64,000 bases of DNA, from NCBI RefSeq assembly GCF_902497775.2, contig NZ_OZ024668.1:1945826-2009825 (forward strand), in the 5' to 3' direction. This DNA comes from Pseudomonas fluorescens (lineage in GTDB: Bacteria > Pseudomonadota > Gammaproteobacteria > Pseudomonadales > Pseudomonadaceae). Each line of letters begins with the position of its first letter. Position 1 is the stretch's first letter. Shown one piece after another: positions 37,898 through 47,579 of the stretch. The notes beneath the pieces are model-generated. The model did no database searches and had not been told where the DNA came from. It was given only the letters and a program-made list of their open reading frames with translations. A program made the translations under genes and the position numbers.

Positions 37898-39949
37898 ATG
37901 TCAGGATCAATGAGTGTAAAGGTGCGCAACCACGACTGGTCCAGAACTGCCCTGGGTCCCTTGCACCTGTGGCCGGCGTCACTGCGCATTGCCGTGGACA
38001 TGCTGCTGGCGTCCAGATTCCCCGGTTGCCTGGTCTGGGGGCCGCAGCTGGTAACTATCTACAACGATGCCTTCAAACCCATTCTCGGGTCCAAGCCCGA
38101 GGCGCTGGGGCGTGGTTTCGACGAGGTCTGGAGCGAGGTCTGGGACAATATCGGCGCCCTGGTATTCCGTACCCTGTCGGGCGAAGCGATCTTCATCGAG
38201 AACTTCCCGTTGATGATCAATCGCAATGGCAGCCTGGAGCAGGCCTATTTCACCTTCTGTTACAGCCCCATCCGTGACGAGCGCGGCGCGGTGGCCGGTT
38301 TTCTCGATACGGTGATCGAGACCACCGCCAGCGTCGAGTCGGCGCAGCAGTGGCGCCATCTGGCCAACACCTTTGAACGTCAAGTACAGGAGCGTACCGC
38401 CGACCGCAACCAGTTCTGGGCGTTATCCAGCGATATCATGGTGATTGTCCTGCCGGACTTGCGCATCAGTGCCATCAATCCGGCCTGGAGCCAGGTTCTG
38501 GGCTGGAGTGAAGATGAGGTGCTGGAGATCTCGGTCATCGACTTGTTGCATGCCGACGACCATCAGGAGGTCGCCTCGGTGATCGAGCGTCTGCGCGCCG
38601 GCCAGAATACCGAAAACACCGTCAGCCGTTTGCGTCACAAGGACGGGCACTACCGGTGGTTCAACTGGGCGGCGGTGCCCTCCGCGCTTGGTTTTACCGC
38701 CGTTGGCAGTGACATCACCCAGGAGCGCGAACGCGAAGAAGCGTTGCAACATGCTGAAGCGTTGTTGCGCCAAAGCCAGAAGATGGAAGCGATCGGCCAG
38801 CTTTCCGGCGGCATGGCCCATGATTTCAATAACCTGCTGACCGGCATCAGTGGCAGCCTCGAGCTGCTGGAGCGACGGATTGCCCAGGGGCACCTGGACA
38901 ACCTGCACGTCTACCTCGACGCCGCTCGTGGCGCGACCAAGCGCGCAGCGACCCTGACCCATCGCCTGCTGGCCTTTTCCCGGCGTCAGGCACTGGACCC
39001 CAAGCCGGCCTGTATCAACCAACTGGTGCTGGATATCGAGCACCTGATCCTGCAGACCGTGGGCACCCACATCGATTTGCAGGTCCAGGTCGAACCCGCG
39101 CCCTGGTGGGTACTGATCGATGCCAACCAACTGGAAAACGCTCTGATCAACCTGTGCATCAATGCCCGCGATGCCATGGGCGCCGGTGGCTGCCTGCGCA
39201 TCACCACCAGCAACGAACGCCATGAGTTGCCCTTGGAAGGCGAAGACGGCCTGGGCCCGGGCGATTACTTTGCGTTGCAGGTGCAGGACAACGGCCATGG
39301 GATGAACGCCGACATTGTGGCGCGCGCCTTTGACCCCTTCTTTACCACCAAGCCGGTGGGCCAGGGCACCGGGCTTGGCCTGTCGATGGTCTACGGCTTT
39401 GTCCGCCAGTCGGGTGGTCGGGTATGGATCGACTCGAGCCCCGGGCAGGGCACCCGGGTGAAGATACTCCTGCCACGCTACGTGGGCGAAATGCCGGAGC
39501 CGGTGGCCAGCGCCTCGGCGCGCAAGACATACGCTCGCGCCAATGGCGAACGCATTCTGCTGGTCGACGATGAGAGTACCTTGCGCTTGCTGATCAAGGA
39601 GGCGCTGGAGGAGGAGGGCTTCGAGGTGTTCGAGGCAGCCGATGCCAATGGGGCGTTGCAGCAGTATCGACAGCTGGACACGGTTGACCTGCTGATCACT
39701 GATATCGGTCTACCAGGTGGCTTCAGCGGCCAACAGGTGGCCAACGCCATGCGCATGTTGCAGCCGCAGCAGAAGGTGCTGTTCATCACCGGTTTCGCCG
39801 AACAGGAAGTGACCGATCAGGAAGTCCTGGAGCCTGGCATGGCCCTGATGACCAAGCCCTTTGCCCTGGAAGACCTGGTCCAGCAGGTGTACGAGATGCT
39901 TGAACCGGTTCAACCGGTGCTTTGCGACCTTTCCCCGGCGCTGCGCTGA
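37898..39949 (+). CDS. Hybrid PAS-sensor histidine kinase/response regulator
   Basis: 683 residues in the order: PAS_4-like domain ([32 protein letters not shown]; residues about 10-140), second PAS domain ([22 protein letters not shown]), histidine-kinase dimerisation with H in [13 protein letters not shown], ATPase domain ([20 protein letters not shown]) and a C-terminal receiver ([24 protein letters not shown]). No membrane segment is evident, so it is cytoplasmic. The ATG at 37910 is an alternative start. Its last 40 bases overlap the convergent ybhN-like gene. Confidence 0.9.
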   Translation: MSGSMSVKVRNHDWSRTALGPLHLWPASLRIAVDMLLASRFPGCLVWGPQLVTIYNDAFKPILGSKPEALGRGFDEVWSEVWDNIGALVFRTLSGEAIFIENFPLMINRNGSLEQAYFTFCYSPIRDERGAVAGFLDTVIETTASVESAQQWRHLANTFERQVQERTADRNQFWALSSDIMVIVLPDLRISAINPAWSQVLGWSEDEVLEISVIDLLHADDHQEVASVIERLRAGQNTENTVSRLRHKDGHYRWFNWAAVPSALGFTAVGSDITQEREREEALQHAEALLRQSQKMEAIGQLSGGMAHDFNNLLTGISGSLELLERRIAQGHLDNLHVYLDAARGATKRAATLTHRLLAFSRRQALDPKPACINQLVLDIEHLILQTVGTHIDLQVQVEPAPWWVLIDANQLENALINLCINARDAMGAGGCLRITTSNERHELPLEGEDGLGPGDYFALQVQDNGHGMNADIVARAFDPFFTTKPVGQGTGLGLSMVYGFVRQSGGRVWIDSSPGQGTRVKILLPRYVGEMPEPVASASARKTYARANGERILLVDDESTLRLLIKEALEEEGFEVFEAADANGALQQYRQLDTVDLLITDIGLPGGFSGQQVANAMRMLQPQQKVLFITGFAEQEVTDQEVLEPGMALMTKPFALEDLVQQVYEMLEPVQPVLCDLSPALR

Positions 39950-40869
39950 CTGGCCAGACGCTCGAGCAACAGGTACGTCAGCGTGGCAATCAGCAGCGGC
40001 AGCAGGAAGTAGATGGCCCGGTAGCCAATCAGCGCCGCCAGCAACGTGCCCTTGCCGTAGGTGCCCTGCAAAAGGGTCAGAAACACTGTCTCCAGTACGC
40101 CCAGCCCGGCCGGAATATGGGTAATGACCCCGGCAATACTGCTGATCATCAGCACTGCCAGCACCGTTGGGTAGGCTGCCCCTTTGGGCAACAGGATGAA
40201 CACCACCAGCGCCATCAGCGCCCAGTTGCAGGCCCCCATCAGTGTTTGCAGCGCCGCCAGGCGGATGCCCGGCAGGGTGATAGTGTGCTTGCCAAAGCGC
40301 CAGGTGCGACGCGTGGCGAAGGCACAGGCCAGCAGGTAGGCCACGGCCACCAGCAGCAACGTGGCACCGATCAGGCGCAGGCCGGTATTGCCGATCTCCA
40401 TGCCAGCCGGCAACTTCGGCAACCCGCAGGCAAACAAACTGCCGGCCACCACGAAATAGCCTACCCAGTTGGTCAACAGTCCCAGGCTGAGTATCCGGGT
40501 AATGGTCGAGACCTTCAGACCCAGGCGGCTATACAACCGGTAGCGCAGGGCAATGCCACCGACCCAGGCGCTCAAGTTGAGGTTGAAGGCATAGCACACG
40601 AACGCCAGGGGCAGCACCCGGCGCGCCGGCAAGTGATGCCCGGTGTAGTGGCGCCCGAGCAGGTCGAAGCTGCTGAACAGGGCAAAGCTGCACAGGGTCA
40701 CCCCGGCAGCGACTCCCAGGGTGCTCCAGCGGTACGAGGCCAGGGCCTGGCGCACCTCCTGCCAGTCGAGGTTTTTCAGCACGGTGAACAGCAGCGCCGG
40801 CACCAGGATGAAAAACGCCACGGTCAGCGCCTGCCGGGCGCGGCGCCAGAGCTTCTTGTGCGTGTTCAT
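39910..40869 (-). CDS. ybhN: Lysylphosphatidylglycerol-synthase-TM/YbhN family membrane protein
   Basis: 319 residues, about eight membrane segments. Conserved GRHYTGHHLPARRVL, LNLSAWVGGIALRYRLY and IPAGLGVLETVFL fit the flippase-like LPG_synthase_TM family. It is the last gene of the operon and its start overlaps clsB as ATGA. Homologues in Escherichia coli lie in the order ybhP-clsB-ybhN, the same as here. Function is unproven; lipid transport or cell-envelope maintenance is likely. Confidence 0.82.
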   Translation of the reverse strand: MNTHKKLWRRARQALTVAFFILVPALLFTVLKNLDWQEVRQALASYRWSTLGVAAGVTLCSFALFSSFDLLGRHYTGHHLPARRVLPLAFVCYAFNLNLSAWVGGIALRYRLYSRLGLKVSTITRILSLGLLTNWVGYFVVAGSLFACGLPKLPAGMEIGNTGLRLIGATLLLVAVAYLLACAFATRRTWRFGKHTITLPGIRLAALQTLMGACNWALMALVVFILLPKGAAYPTVLAVLMISSIAGVITHIPAGLGVLETVFLTLLQGTYGKGTLLAALIGYRAIYFLLPLLIATLTYLLLERLASQRSAGERSQSTG

Positions 40870-42077
40870 GTCGACTTGCCGGGTAGTTCGCTGGCGTCGT
40901 ACAGCGGTTTGAGCCGTGGTACATGGGCCGGCAGCCAGCCGATCACGGCCGGGAAATGACGGATGAAGTGAAACGTCAGGAAGATCAGCGGCGCTCGCCA
41001 CCAGTAGCCGCGCAGTACTCGCTGCAGGCTGACCGGTTTGCAGCGGTGGGCGGTGAGGTCCTGCAGATGTTCATGCAGGCGGCTGTTGAAGGTCTGATCA
41101 CGGATGATCAGGTTGGCCTCAAGGTTCAAGGCCAGGCTCAAGGGGTCGAGGTTGCTTGAACCGACCGTCGACCACTGCCGGTCCACCAACGCCACCTTGC
41201 CGTGCAGCGGCCGTTCGCAGTACTCGAAAATACGCACGCCGTCGCTGATCAAGTAGTTGTACAGCAAGCGCGAGCAAAGCCGCACCCAGGGCATGTCGGG
41301 CATGCCTTGCAACACCAGGGTGACCTTGACGCCACGGCGTGCGGCGTTGCGAATCGCCCGCAGCAGCCGGTAACCGGGGAAGAAATAAGCGTTGGCGATG
41401 GTGATGCGTTCGCGGGCGGCGTTCACTGCCCGCAGGTAGTGCTGCTCGATGTCGTTGGGGTGATCCTGGTTGTCGCGGATACACAGGGTCATGCTCGCCT
41501 GTTGACTGTCTGGGGCAATCGGCACCCGGCGTTGCCACCAGCGCCGGCTGCCCGGTTTCAGCGCGCTTTGTTGTGCCAGCAGTTTCAGCGTGGCCCGCTG
41601 CAGATCGGCGACGATCGGCCCGCGCACCTGCACTGCATAGTCCTGCTTGGCCATCGGACCGAAATCGGCCAGGTGGTCGGCGCAATAATTAATGCCGCCG
41701 ACAAAACCGACTTCGCCATCGACCACCAGAATCTTGCGGTGCAGGCGGCGAAACAGGTTGGTGCGCATGCCCAGGCGCTTCGGGCTCGGGTCGAAGGCTT
41801 GCAGATGCACACCGGCATCGCTGAGCTCACGCAGGTAGTCGAGGCTCAGGTCAGCGGTGCCATAGCCGTCAACCAGCATCTCGACTTTCACCCCGCGCCC
41901 GGCGGCAGCGATCAACAGTTGCTGCAACTGCTTGCCGACCTTGTCTTCATAGATGATGAAGGTTTCCAGGAGGATCTCGGCGCGTGCCTGTTCGATGGCG
42001 GCGAAGGCACTGGCGAAGTAATCCTCGCCATTGATCAGCAGTTGCACCTGGTTGTCGGGTCGCCAATGGCTGTTCAC
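40866..42077 (-). CDS. clsB: Cardiolipin synthase B
   Basis: 403 residues, phospholipase D superfamily. Two HKD motifs are complete: HRKILVVDGEVGFVGG and LHGKVALVDRQWSTVGSSNLD. The GTG start at 42077 overlaps the previous stop as GTGA. ClsB condenses phosphatidylglycerol with phosphatidylglycerol or phosphatidylethanolamine to make cardiolipin at the inner membrane. Length matches the E. coli enzyme (about 410). Confidence 0.92.
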   Translation of the reverse strand: MNSHWRPDNQVQLLINGEDYFASAFAAIEQARAEILLETFIIYEDKVGKQLQQLLIAAAGRGVKVEMLVDGYGTADLSLDYLRELSDAGVHLQAFDPSPKRLGMRTNLFRRLHRKILVVDGEVGFVGGINYCADHLADFGPMAKQDYAVQVRGPIVADLQRATLKLLAQQSALKPGSRRWWQRRVPIAPDSQQASMTLCIRDNQDHPNDIEQHYLRAVNAARERITIANAYFFPGYRLLRAIRNAARRGVKVTLVLQGMPDMPWVRLCSRLLYNYLISDGVRIFEYCERPLHGKVALVDRQWSTVGSSNLDPLSLALNLEANLIIRDQTFNSRLHEHLQDLTAHRCKPVSLQRVLRGYWWRAPLIFLTFHFIRHFPAVIGWLPAHVPRLKPLYDASELPGKST

Positions 42078-42856
42078 AGGAGCACCTCCACTGCCAAGGG
42101 CAGGTGATCGCAAAGGTGGGTCCAGGGCTTGCGGGCCATGACCTTGGGCGCATGGGCGCGGGCATTGCGCAGGTAGATGCGGTCCAGGCACAGCAACGGC
42201 CAGCGCGCCGGAAAGCTGCGCGCCGGGCGGCCGTGAGCCTGGCTGAACACTTCTTCCAGGCCGCACTCGGCCAACACGCCGTCGGCGCGCCGGCGCCAAT
42301 CGTTGAAATCACCGGCGACGATCACCGGCGCAGCGGCGGGCAGGCTGTGCAGCAACTCGCAGAGCAGGCGCAATTGCTGTTGGCGCTGGCGCTCGTCCAG
42401 GCCCAGGTGCACGCAGACGGCATGTAGCTCGTTATCGGCCGGCAGCGCCAGTACCGAATGCAGCAAGCCGCGCTGCTCGGTGCCGTGGACGCTGACATCG
42501 AGGTTGTCGTGGCGCAGGATCGGGTATTTGGACAGCAGGGCATTGCCGTGTTCACCTTCCGGGTACACGGCGTTGCGGCCATAGGCGAACACCGGCCAGA
42601 GGCTGTCGGCAAGAAACTCGTATTGCGGCACATCCGACCAGTTACGATGGCGCAGGCCGTGTTGACGGTGGCTGCCGAGCACTTCCTGAAGGAACACCAG
42701 GTCGGCGTTTTCGCTGCGCACCGCTTCACGCAGTTCCGGTAACACGTAATGACGGTTCAGCGGGCTGAAGCCCTTGTGCACGTTGACGGTCAGCACCCGC
42801 AACCGATGCACTGCCGGCGCCGCCGCGAGGGGGGGGCAGGATTGCATCTGGCTCAT
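42074..42856 (-). CDS. ybhP: Endonuclease/exonuclease/phosphatase family protein (YbhP-like)
   Basis: 260 residues with the EEP fold: LTVNVHKGF (asparagine), FLQEVLG (metal-binding glutamate), VCVHLGLDERQR, IVAGDFNDWRRR and the C-terminal LPLAVEVLL preceded by CDH. It could act on phosphodiesters or phospholipid head groups. Overlaps both neighbours by four bases, which makes it a translationally coupled member of the kinase-ybhP-clsB-ybhN operon. Confidence 0.85.
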   Translation of the reverse strand: MSQMQSCPPLAAAPAVHRLRVLTVNVHKGFSPLNRHYVLPELREAVRSENADLVFLQEVLGSHRQHGLRHRNWSDVPQYEFLADSLWPVFAYGRNAVYPEGEHGNALLSKYPILRHDNLDVSVHGTEQRGLLHSVLALPADNELHAVCVHLGLDERQRQQQLRLLCELLHSLPAAAPVIVAGDFNDWRRRADGVLAECGLEEVFSQAHGRPARSFPARWPLLCLDRIYLRNARAHAPKVMARKPWTHLCDHLPLAVEVLL

Positions 42857-44487
42857 GATCGGCCGCCCTTGCCCAGGATCTGCGCGACCTTGGCGGTCAA
42901 CTGGGCGAATTCGAAAGGTTTGCAGATCATCTGCATGCCGGGGTCGAGAAAGCCACTGCGGGCCACGGCGGTTTCGGCGTAGCCGGTAATGAACAGCACC
43001 TTGAGCTGGGGGCGCAGTTGCCGGCCTATTTCTGCCAACTGACGACCGTTCATGCCCGGGAGCCCGACATCGCTGACCAGCAGATCGACCGGCTCCCCGG
43101 CCTGCAGGATGGCCAGGGCGATATTGGCATCTTCAGCGACTTTACACTGGTAGCCCTGTTCATTCAGCGCCTGGTGTACCAGCAGGCGCACGGCCGGATC
43201 ATCCTCGACGATCAGCACGTTGTGGCTATCGCTGCAGGTTTGCGGTTGCGCCGCTTCGGCCTCAGGCTCCGGCCGTGGTGCAACGTGACGTGGCAGGTAG
43301 ACATCGACCCGGGTGCCGTGGCCTGTACGGCTCTGCAGCGTCACATGGCCCTGGGACTGCTTGCTGAAGCCGTACACCATCGATAGCCCCAGGCCCGTGC
43401 CCTGGCCAATCGGCTTGGTGGTGAAGAACGGATCGAAGGCGCGGTCCAGAGTGCTCTGCGCCATGCCACAGCCATTGTCATTGAAACTGATCAGCACATA
43501 GTCGCCAGCGGCCAGTGAGTGGCCACCAAACAGGCTACCGTCCAGGCGCTGGTTGCTGGCGCTGATGGTCAGGCGCCCGCCGTTGGGCATGGCATCGTGG
43601 GCGTTGCTGAGCAAGTTACCGAGGGCTTCCTGCAGTTGCACCGGGTCCGCTTCCACGGTCCACAGTTGCGGTTCGATCTTCAGTTGCAGTTTGATCTGCG
43701 GGTCGAGCACCGGCTTGAGGTGCTCTGCCGTCAACAGGCTAACAAGCTGCACCGGGTGGGCATCGAGTGACTGCCGGCTGGAGAAGGCCAGCAGACGGTG
43801 GGTCATGCTGGCGGCGCGCTTGACCGCCTCCTGGCTGAGGCTGAGCAGGGCCGGCAGGGTGTCGGTGCGGCCTTGCTGCAAGCGTTTGCCGATCATTTCC
43901 AGGCTGCCGCCGATACCGGTCAGCAAGTTGTTGAAGTCGTGGGCCACACCGCCGGCCAGTTGACCGATGGCTTCCATTTTCTGCGCCTGGCGCAAATAGT
44001 GTTCTTCTTCGCGCAACTGGCGCAAATGCGCTTCGACCTGTTGCGTCTGGCGTTGCAGTTCCTGGCCCTGGTTGCGTGCCTGGTACTGTCGGCGTCGTGC
44101 GCGCAACGAGGCGTGGGTGAGGGCGAGAAGTGTGTCGGGCTCGAACGGATATTGCAGCAGGAACAGGTTGCCAAGGGCGGCGTGTCGGCTGTGTGGCGGG
44201 CTCTGGCCTTTTATCGGCGGCCCGGTCAGCAGCACCACCGGCAGGTCCGACCAGTTTGGTTGCTGGCCAAGGTAGCGATGCAAGGGCGAGCGTGTGCCGC
44301 CGTCCAGGCAGGTGTCGGCGATGATCGCAAGGCCCACGCCCTGTTCCAGGGCAAGAGCCAGGTCCTCCATGGTGGCTGTTTCCAGCGCCTGGATGCCGGC
44401 CTGGATGAGCAGGTGCTGGGCCAGTTGGCTCAACTGGTCCGGCGCCAGAATCAGCGCTCGCTCGGCATTGGCTAACGCGTTGCCCAC
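42853..44487 (-). CDS. Hybrid sensor histidine kinase/response regulator heading the clsB operon
   Basis: 544 residues from a GTG start with AAGGAG seven bases upstream (an ATG ten codons earlier lacks such a site). Residues 1-130 look like a degenerate receiver (ALILAPDQLSQL, AIIADTCLD, LPVVLLTG); a coiled stretch follows; then the kinase dimerisation histidine in [13 protein letters not shown], ATPase motifs ([20 protein letters not shown]) and a C-terminal receiver (LIVEDDP, SDVGLPGMNGRQL, ITGYAE, KPF). No membrane segment. Closely similar to the kinase at 37898-39949. Confidence 0.9.
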   Translation of the reverse strand: MGNALANAERALILAPDQLSQLAQHLLIQAGIQALETATMEDLALALEQGVGLAIIADTCLDGGTRSPLHRYLGQQPNWSDLPVVLLTGPPIKGQSPPHSRHAALGNLFLLQYPFEPDTLLALTHASLRARRRQYQARNQGQELQRQTQQVEAHLRQLREEEHYLRQAQKMEAIGQLAGGVAHDFNNLLTGIGGSLEMIGKRLQQGRTDTLPALLSLSQEAVKRAASMTHRLLAFSSRQSLDAHPVQLVSLLTAEHLKPVLDPQIKLQLKIEPQLWTVEADPVQLQEALGNLLSNAHDAMPNGGRLTISASNQRLDGSLFGGHSLAAGDYVLISFNDNGCGMAQSTLDRAFDPFFTTKPIGQGTGLGLSMVYGFSKQSQGHVTLQSRTGHGTRVDVYLPRHVAPRPEPEAEAAQPQTCSDSHNVLIVEDDPAVRLLVHQALNEQGYQCKVAEDANIALAILQAGEPVDLLVSDVGLPGMNGRQLAEIGRQLRPQLKVLFITGYAETAVARSGFLDPGMQMICKPFEFAQLTAKVAQILGKGGRS

Positions 44488-44608
44488 GGGTGGTCTCCTT
44501 TGATAACGCTCAAGCAAGCACCGCCGGTGCCTGCTGTCCTCGCACTATCTCTGGACCACAGTCGTTGTTGAGGGGTTCAACCGGGTTCTCAGACGGTCGT
44601 TTTCAGGC

Positions 44609-45664
44609 CTACAAGCCTTGCTGTACCAGCGGATCGTCCGGGTTCTGCTGCTCCAGTTGGGCCAGCAGCACCTGCACATTCTGCAACTGGCCGGTTTCTT
44701 TCCAGTACTCGATCAGCAGCACCCGCGCCTTGCGGTTGGCCGGTTGCCGGGTGAGGATGGTTTCCAGTTGCTTTTGCGCGGCATCGACCTGTTCCAGCTG
44801 GTGCAGGCTGGTGGCCAGGGTGTAGCGGTAGTCGTTGTTGTCCGGCGCAAGCTCCAGGGCCCGGGCGAAGGCCAGCAGGGCGTATTCGTCCTGGCCGTGG
44901 CGCAGCAGCCAGCGGCCCAGCTCGTGTTGCAGGAAGGCCGAGTCGGGGCGTTGTTGCAAGGCCTTGGCCAGTACCTGGCGCGAGGTGTCGGTCTGGTTCT
45001 GGCGTTCCAGCAACTGGACCTGTGCGGCCAGCGCTTCGAGATTGTCTGGCGCCAGTTGCAGGGTGCGTTGCAGTGCTTGCCCGGCGTGCTGGTAGCTGTT
45101 TTCGTGCAGGTACAGCTGGGCCAGGTGCAATTGCGCGCTGGCATCGTCGTCGCGTTGCGCCAGCACCTGCTGATATTGTTCGAGCACTTCCTGCAGCGGG
45201 CCGAAGTACAGGCCGATATCGTCGGCGCTGAGCCCCAGCAGGGCATCGACCACGGCAAAGCGCACGCTTTGCTCTTCATCGTCGAGCAAGGGGCCCAGTA
45301 CCAGGCTGCGCTGGGCGCCGGGCAGCATCGCCTGGATGCTGGCGATGGCGGCGCGGCGCACCAGCGGCTCTTCATGCTGCAGGTCGCGGCTTGCCAGTTT
45401 CAGGGCCAGTGGCGAGGGATAGTTGGGCAGTTCGGCGTACAGGCTGGCGCGGCGGATCGGCGACAGGTCGCTGCGCCCCAGCTGTTGGTAGAGCACCCGC
45501 GCTGCGCCCGGCTGGCCGTCATGGGCCATGGTCAGCGCCTTGGTGTAGCTGTGCTTGAGGGCCGGGGTGGGGGCCGGGCTGTCGTCACGCCAGAAATAGC
45601 CACCCAGGCCGAGGATGATGAGCAGGGTCAGGCTGATGAACGTGTACTGGCGCTGTTTGGACAT
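44609..45664 (-). CDS. Membrane-anchored HEAT/TPR repeat protein
   Basis: 351 residues: one membrane segment at about 8-25, a HEAT-like region (LVRRAAIASIQAMLPG, QSVRFAVVDALLGL) and then at least four tetratricopeptide repeats (residues about 170-345). It is likely a periplasmic scaffold or assembly factor. I cannot name a specific partner. It begins 122 bases downstream (minus-strand sense) of the REP-like block and is separated from the kinase operon by 121 bases. Confidence 0.75.
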   Translation of the reverse strand: MSKQRQYTFISLTLLIILGLGGYFWRDDSPAPTPALKHSYTKALTMAHDGQPGAARVLYQQLGRSDLSPIRRASLYAELPNYPSPLALKLASRDLQHEEPLVRRAAIASIQAMLPGAQRSLVLGPLLDDEEQSVRFAVVDALLGLSADDIGLYFGPLQEVLEQYQQVLAQRDDDASAQLHLAQLYLHENSYQHAGQALQRTLQLAPDNLEALAAQVQLLERQNQTDTSRQVLAKALQQRPDSAFLQHELGRWLLRHGQDEYALLAFARALELAPDNNDYRYTLATSLHQLEQVDAAQKQLETILTRQPANRKARVLLIEYWKETGQLQNVQVLLAQLEQQNPDDPLVQQGL

Positions 45665-45805
45665 GGTGAATCCGAAGCGTGTCGCGGCTGCAAAGGGTTG
45701 AGCTTGGGTCACGGGGGTGGGTGGCGTCAAATGTAAAGCGTGGTTATGCGTGCCTTTATCGCCGGCAACGCCGGCACACAGTAGGCCTGTGCACGCCGGA
45801 CTTTT

Positions 45806-45846
45806 GGAAGCTGGCGTTGCCAGCGATGGGCTGCAAAGCAGCCCCG
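45806..45846. repeat. REP-like element
   Basis: GGAAGCTGGCGTTGCCAGCG followed by ATGGGCTGCAAAGCAGCCCC gives two adjacent hairpins of the genus REP type, with a related GCCGGCAACGCCGGC palindrome at 45763-45777. Confidence 0.6.
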
Positions 45847-45901
45847 GACAATATCTGGCCATAAAATAGGCTCTTCACGGAATCCTGGGTTGGGGGCGCG
45901 A

Positions 45902-45990
45902 GCTTATCCATTCGATGTGGCGCCGCTACCGGCCCCTTCCGCCGTAAGGGCGGAAGGGGCCGGTAGCGGCGCCACATCGAATGGATAAGC
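45902..45990. repeat. 89-bp perfect inverted repeat (42-bp arms, 5-base loop)
   Basis: The arm 45902-45943 (begins GCTTATCCATTCGATGTGG, ends CCCCTTCCGCC) is repeated as its exact reverse complement at 45949-45990 around the loop GTAAG. No mismatch was found. It lies in the 487-base gap between the TPR gene and the mexEF-oprN terminator. The gap otherwise contains REP-like hairpins, AACCC pentamers and a terminator, and no gene. Confidence 0.95.
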
Positions 45991-46009
45991 CCACAGCCGT
46001 AGCTTCAAC

Positions 46010-46046
46010 AACCCAACCCAACCCAACCCAACCCAACCCAACCCAA
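46010..46046. repeat. Seven tandem AACCC pentamers
   Basis: AACCC is repeated seven times, followed by AA. The opposite strand reads GGGTT repeats and can form a G-quadruplex. The right edge (CCCAACCCAAGGAT, 46037-46050) mirrors ATCCTGGGTTGGG at 45882-45894 on the far side of the 89-bp hairpin, differing by a single base insertion. Confidence 0.93.
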
Positions 46047-46079
46047 GGATCATAGCCCCCGGCAACCCGTGAAGAACCC

Positions 46080-46113
46080 AAAAAAAAGCCCCGCAAGCAG
46101 ACGCAAGCGGGGC
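46080..46113 (-). terminator. Rho-independent terminator of the mexEF-oprN operon
   Basis: On the minus strand GCCCCGC and GCGGGGC form a 7-bp stem, extended by two further pairs after a mismatch, followed by eight T residues. It lies 39 bases past the oprN stop. Confidence 0.9.
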
Positions 46114-46151
46114 AAAGGGCCGGTCAGAAACCAACCAAAGGAGCCGTTGAA

Positions 46152-47579
46152 TCAGTTCGCTGCCGCGACGCTCTCGGCCTGCCAGCCGCCACCGAGGGCC
46201 TTGTAGATGGCGACGATGCCACGGTACAGGTCGACCTCGCCCTGGGCCTGGGCATCTTCGGCGCTCAGGCGTTCGCGCTCGGCATCGAGCAGCACCAGGT
46301 AATCGACCGTGCCTTCGCGGTAGCGAATCGAGGCCAGGTCCGCCGCCTTGCGGCTGGCTTCGCTCTGGCGCAGCAGGGCCAATAGGCGCTGCTGGCGTTT
46401 GCTGTAGTCGCTGAAGGCGTTTTCCGACTCTTCCAGGGCCAGCAAGACCTGTTGCTCATAGTTGGCCAGCGCGCCCTCGGCATCGGCGTTGGCGCCGCGC
46501 AGGCGGGCACGCACGCTGCCCAGGTCAAAGGCTGCCCAGGTGATGCTCGGGCCCAGGGCCCAGGCCTTGGCGGCCGAGGAGCCCAGTTGAGAGCCGCGCC
46601 CGGCAGTAAAACCGAGGAAGCCGCTGAGGCTGACCCGTGGGAACAGGTCGGCCGTGGCCACGCCGATATTGGCCGTGGCGGCCGCCAGTTGGCGTTCGGC
46701 GCTACGGATGTCCGGGCGGCGCTTGAGCAGCTCGCCAGGGTCACCCACCGGCAAGGCCTTGGCGATGGCCGGCAGTTGCGCCGGTGACAGGTCGATCGCC
46801 AGGGCGTCCGGGCGCTGGCCGAGCAGGGTGGCGATGCGGTTGCGCGCCCGTACCTGTTCGGCCTGCAGTTGCGGCACGCTGGCCTCGACCGCCGCCAGGC
46901 GGGCATCGGCGCGCACCACGTCAAGGTCGTTGCCGACCCCGGCATCACGCAGGGTTTCGGTGATGCCACGCGAATCCTGCTGGGTCTTGAGGTTGGCCAG
47001 GGCGATCTTCTCGCGCAACTGCGCACCGCGCAGTTGGCCATAGGCATCGACCAGTTCGGCGATCAGGCTGACCTGCAGCTGTTGCAGGTCAGCCTGGGCG
47101 GCGTCTTGCTCGGCTTCGCTGGCTTGCAGTTGGCGCTGGATGCGGCCGAACAGGTCCAGCTCCCAGGCCATGTCCAGGCCCAGGTCATAGCGTTCGCTGT
47201 TGACCCGGTTCTCGGTCTGGCCGGGGATCTGGCCTTTGCCCAGGTCGGCGCTGGCACGGCTGGTCACGGTGGGCAGGGCGTCGTTGCTGACATCGTCGCG
47301 AATTGCCCGCGCCGCTTTCAGGCGGGCGAAGGCCACGCGCAGTTCACGGTTGCCGTCCAGCGACTGGCTGACCAGTTTGTTCAGCACCGGGTCGTCGAAC
47401 TGCTTCCACCAGATGCTCTCAAAACGGCTGCGGTCGAACGCGGCCTTGGCGGTTGGCTCGTTGGCCGCGCTCAGTTGCGCCGCCGCAGTGTCCGGGCTCT
47501 TGTAGTCCGGGCCCACCGCACAGGCGGCAAGGGCCAGGACCAGCAGGCTGGGCATAAAGAGTTTCAGACTGCGGTTCAT
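46152..47579 (-). CDS. oprN: RND efflux outer-membrane lipoprotein OprN
   Basis: 475 residues with a lipoprotein signal (lipobox LAAC) and the OprM/NodT family start VGPDYKSPD. Two outer-membrane factor repeats are recognisable (ALPTVTSRASADLG; LFPRVSLSGFLGFTAG). It forms the trimeric outer-membrane duct for the MexEF pump. Its ATG overlaps the mexF stop as ATGA. Confidence 0.9.
   Translation of the reverse strand: MNRSLKLFMPSLLVLALAACAVGPDYKSPDTAAAQLSAANEPTAKAAFDRSRFESIWWKQFDDPVLNKLVSQSLDGNRELRVAFARLKAARAIRDDVSNDALPTVTSRASADLGKGQIPGQTENRVNSERYDLGLDMAWELDLFGRIQRQLQASEAEQDAAQADLQQLQVSLIAELVDAYGQLRGAQLREKIALANLKTQQDSRGITETLRDAGVGNDLDVVRADARLAAVEASVPQLQAEQVRARNRIATLLGQRPDALAIDLSPAQLPAIAKALPVGDPGELLKRRPDIRSAERQLAAATANIGVATADLFPRVSLSGFLGFTAGRGSQLGSSAAKAWALGPSITWAAFDLGSVRARLRGANADAEGALANYEQQVLLALEESENAFSDYSKRQQRLLALLRQSEASRKAADLASIRYREGTVDYLVLLDAERERLSAEDAQAQGEVDLYRGIVAIYKALGGGWQAESVAAAN

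Noticed and set aside
46010..46046. AACCC tract as a telomere
   Set aside because: The tract is internal, short and flanked by ordinary chromosomal genes; resemblance to telomeric repeats is only compositional.
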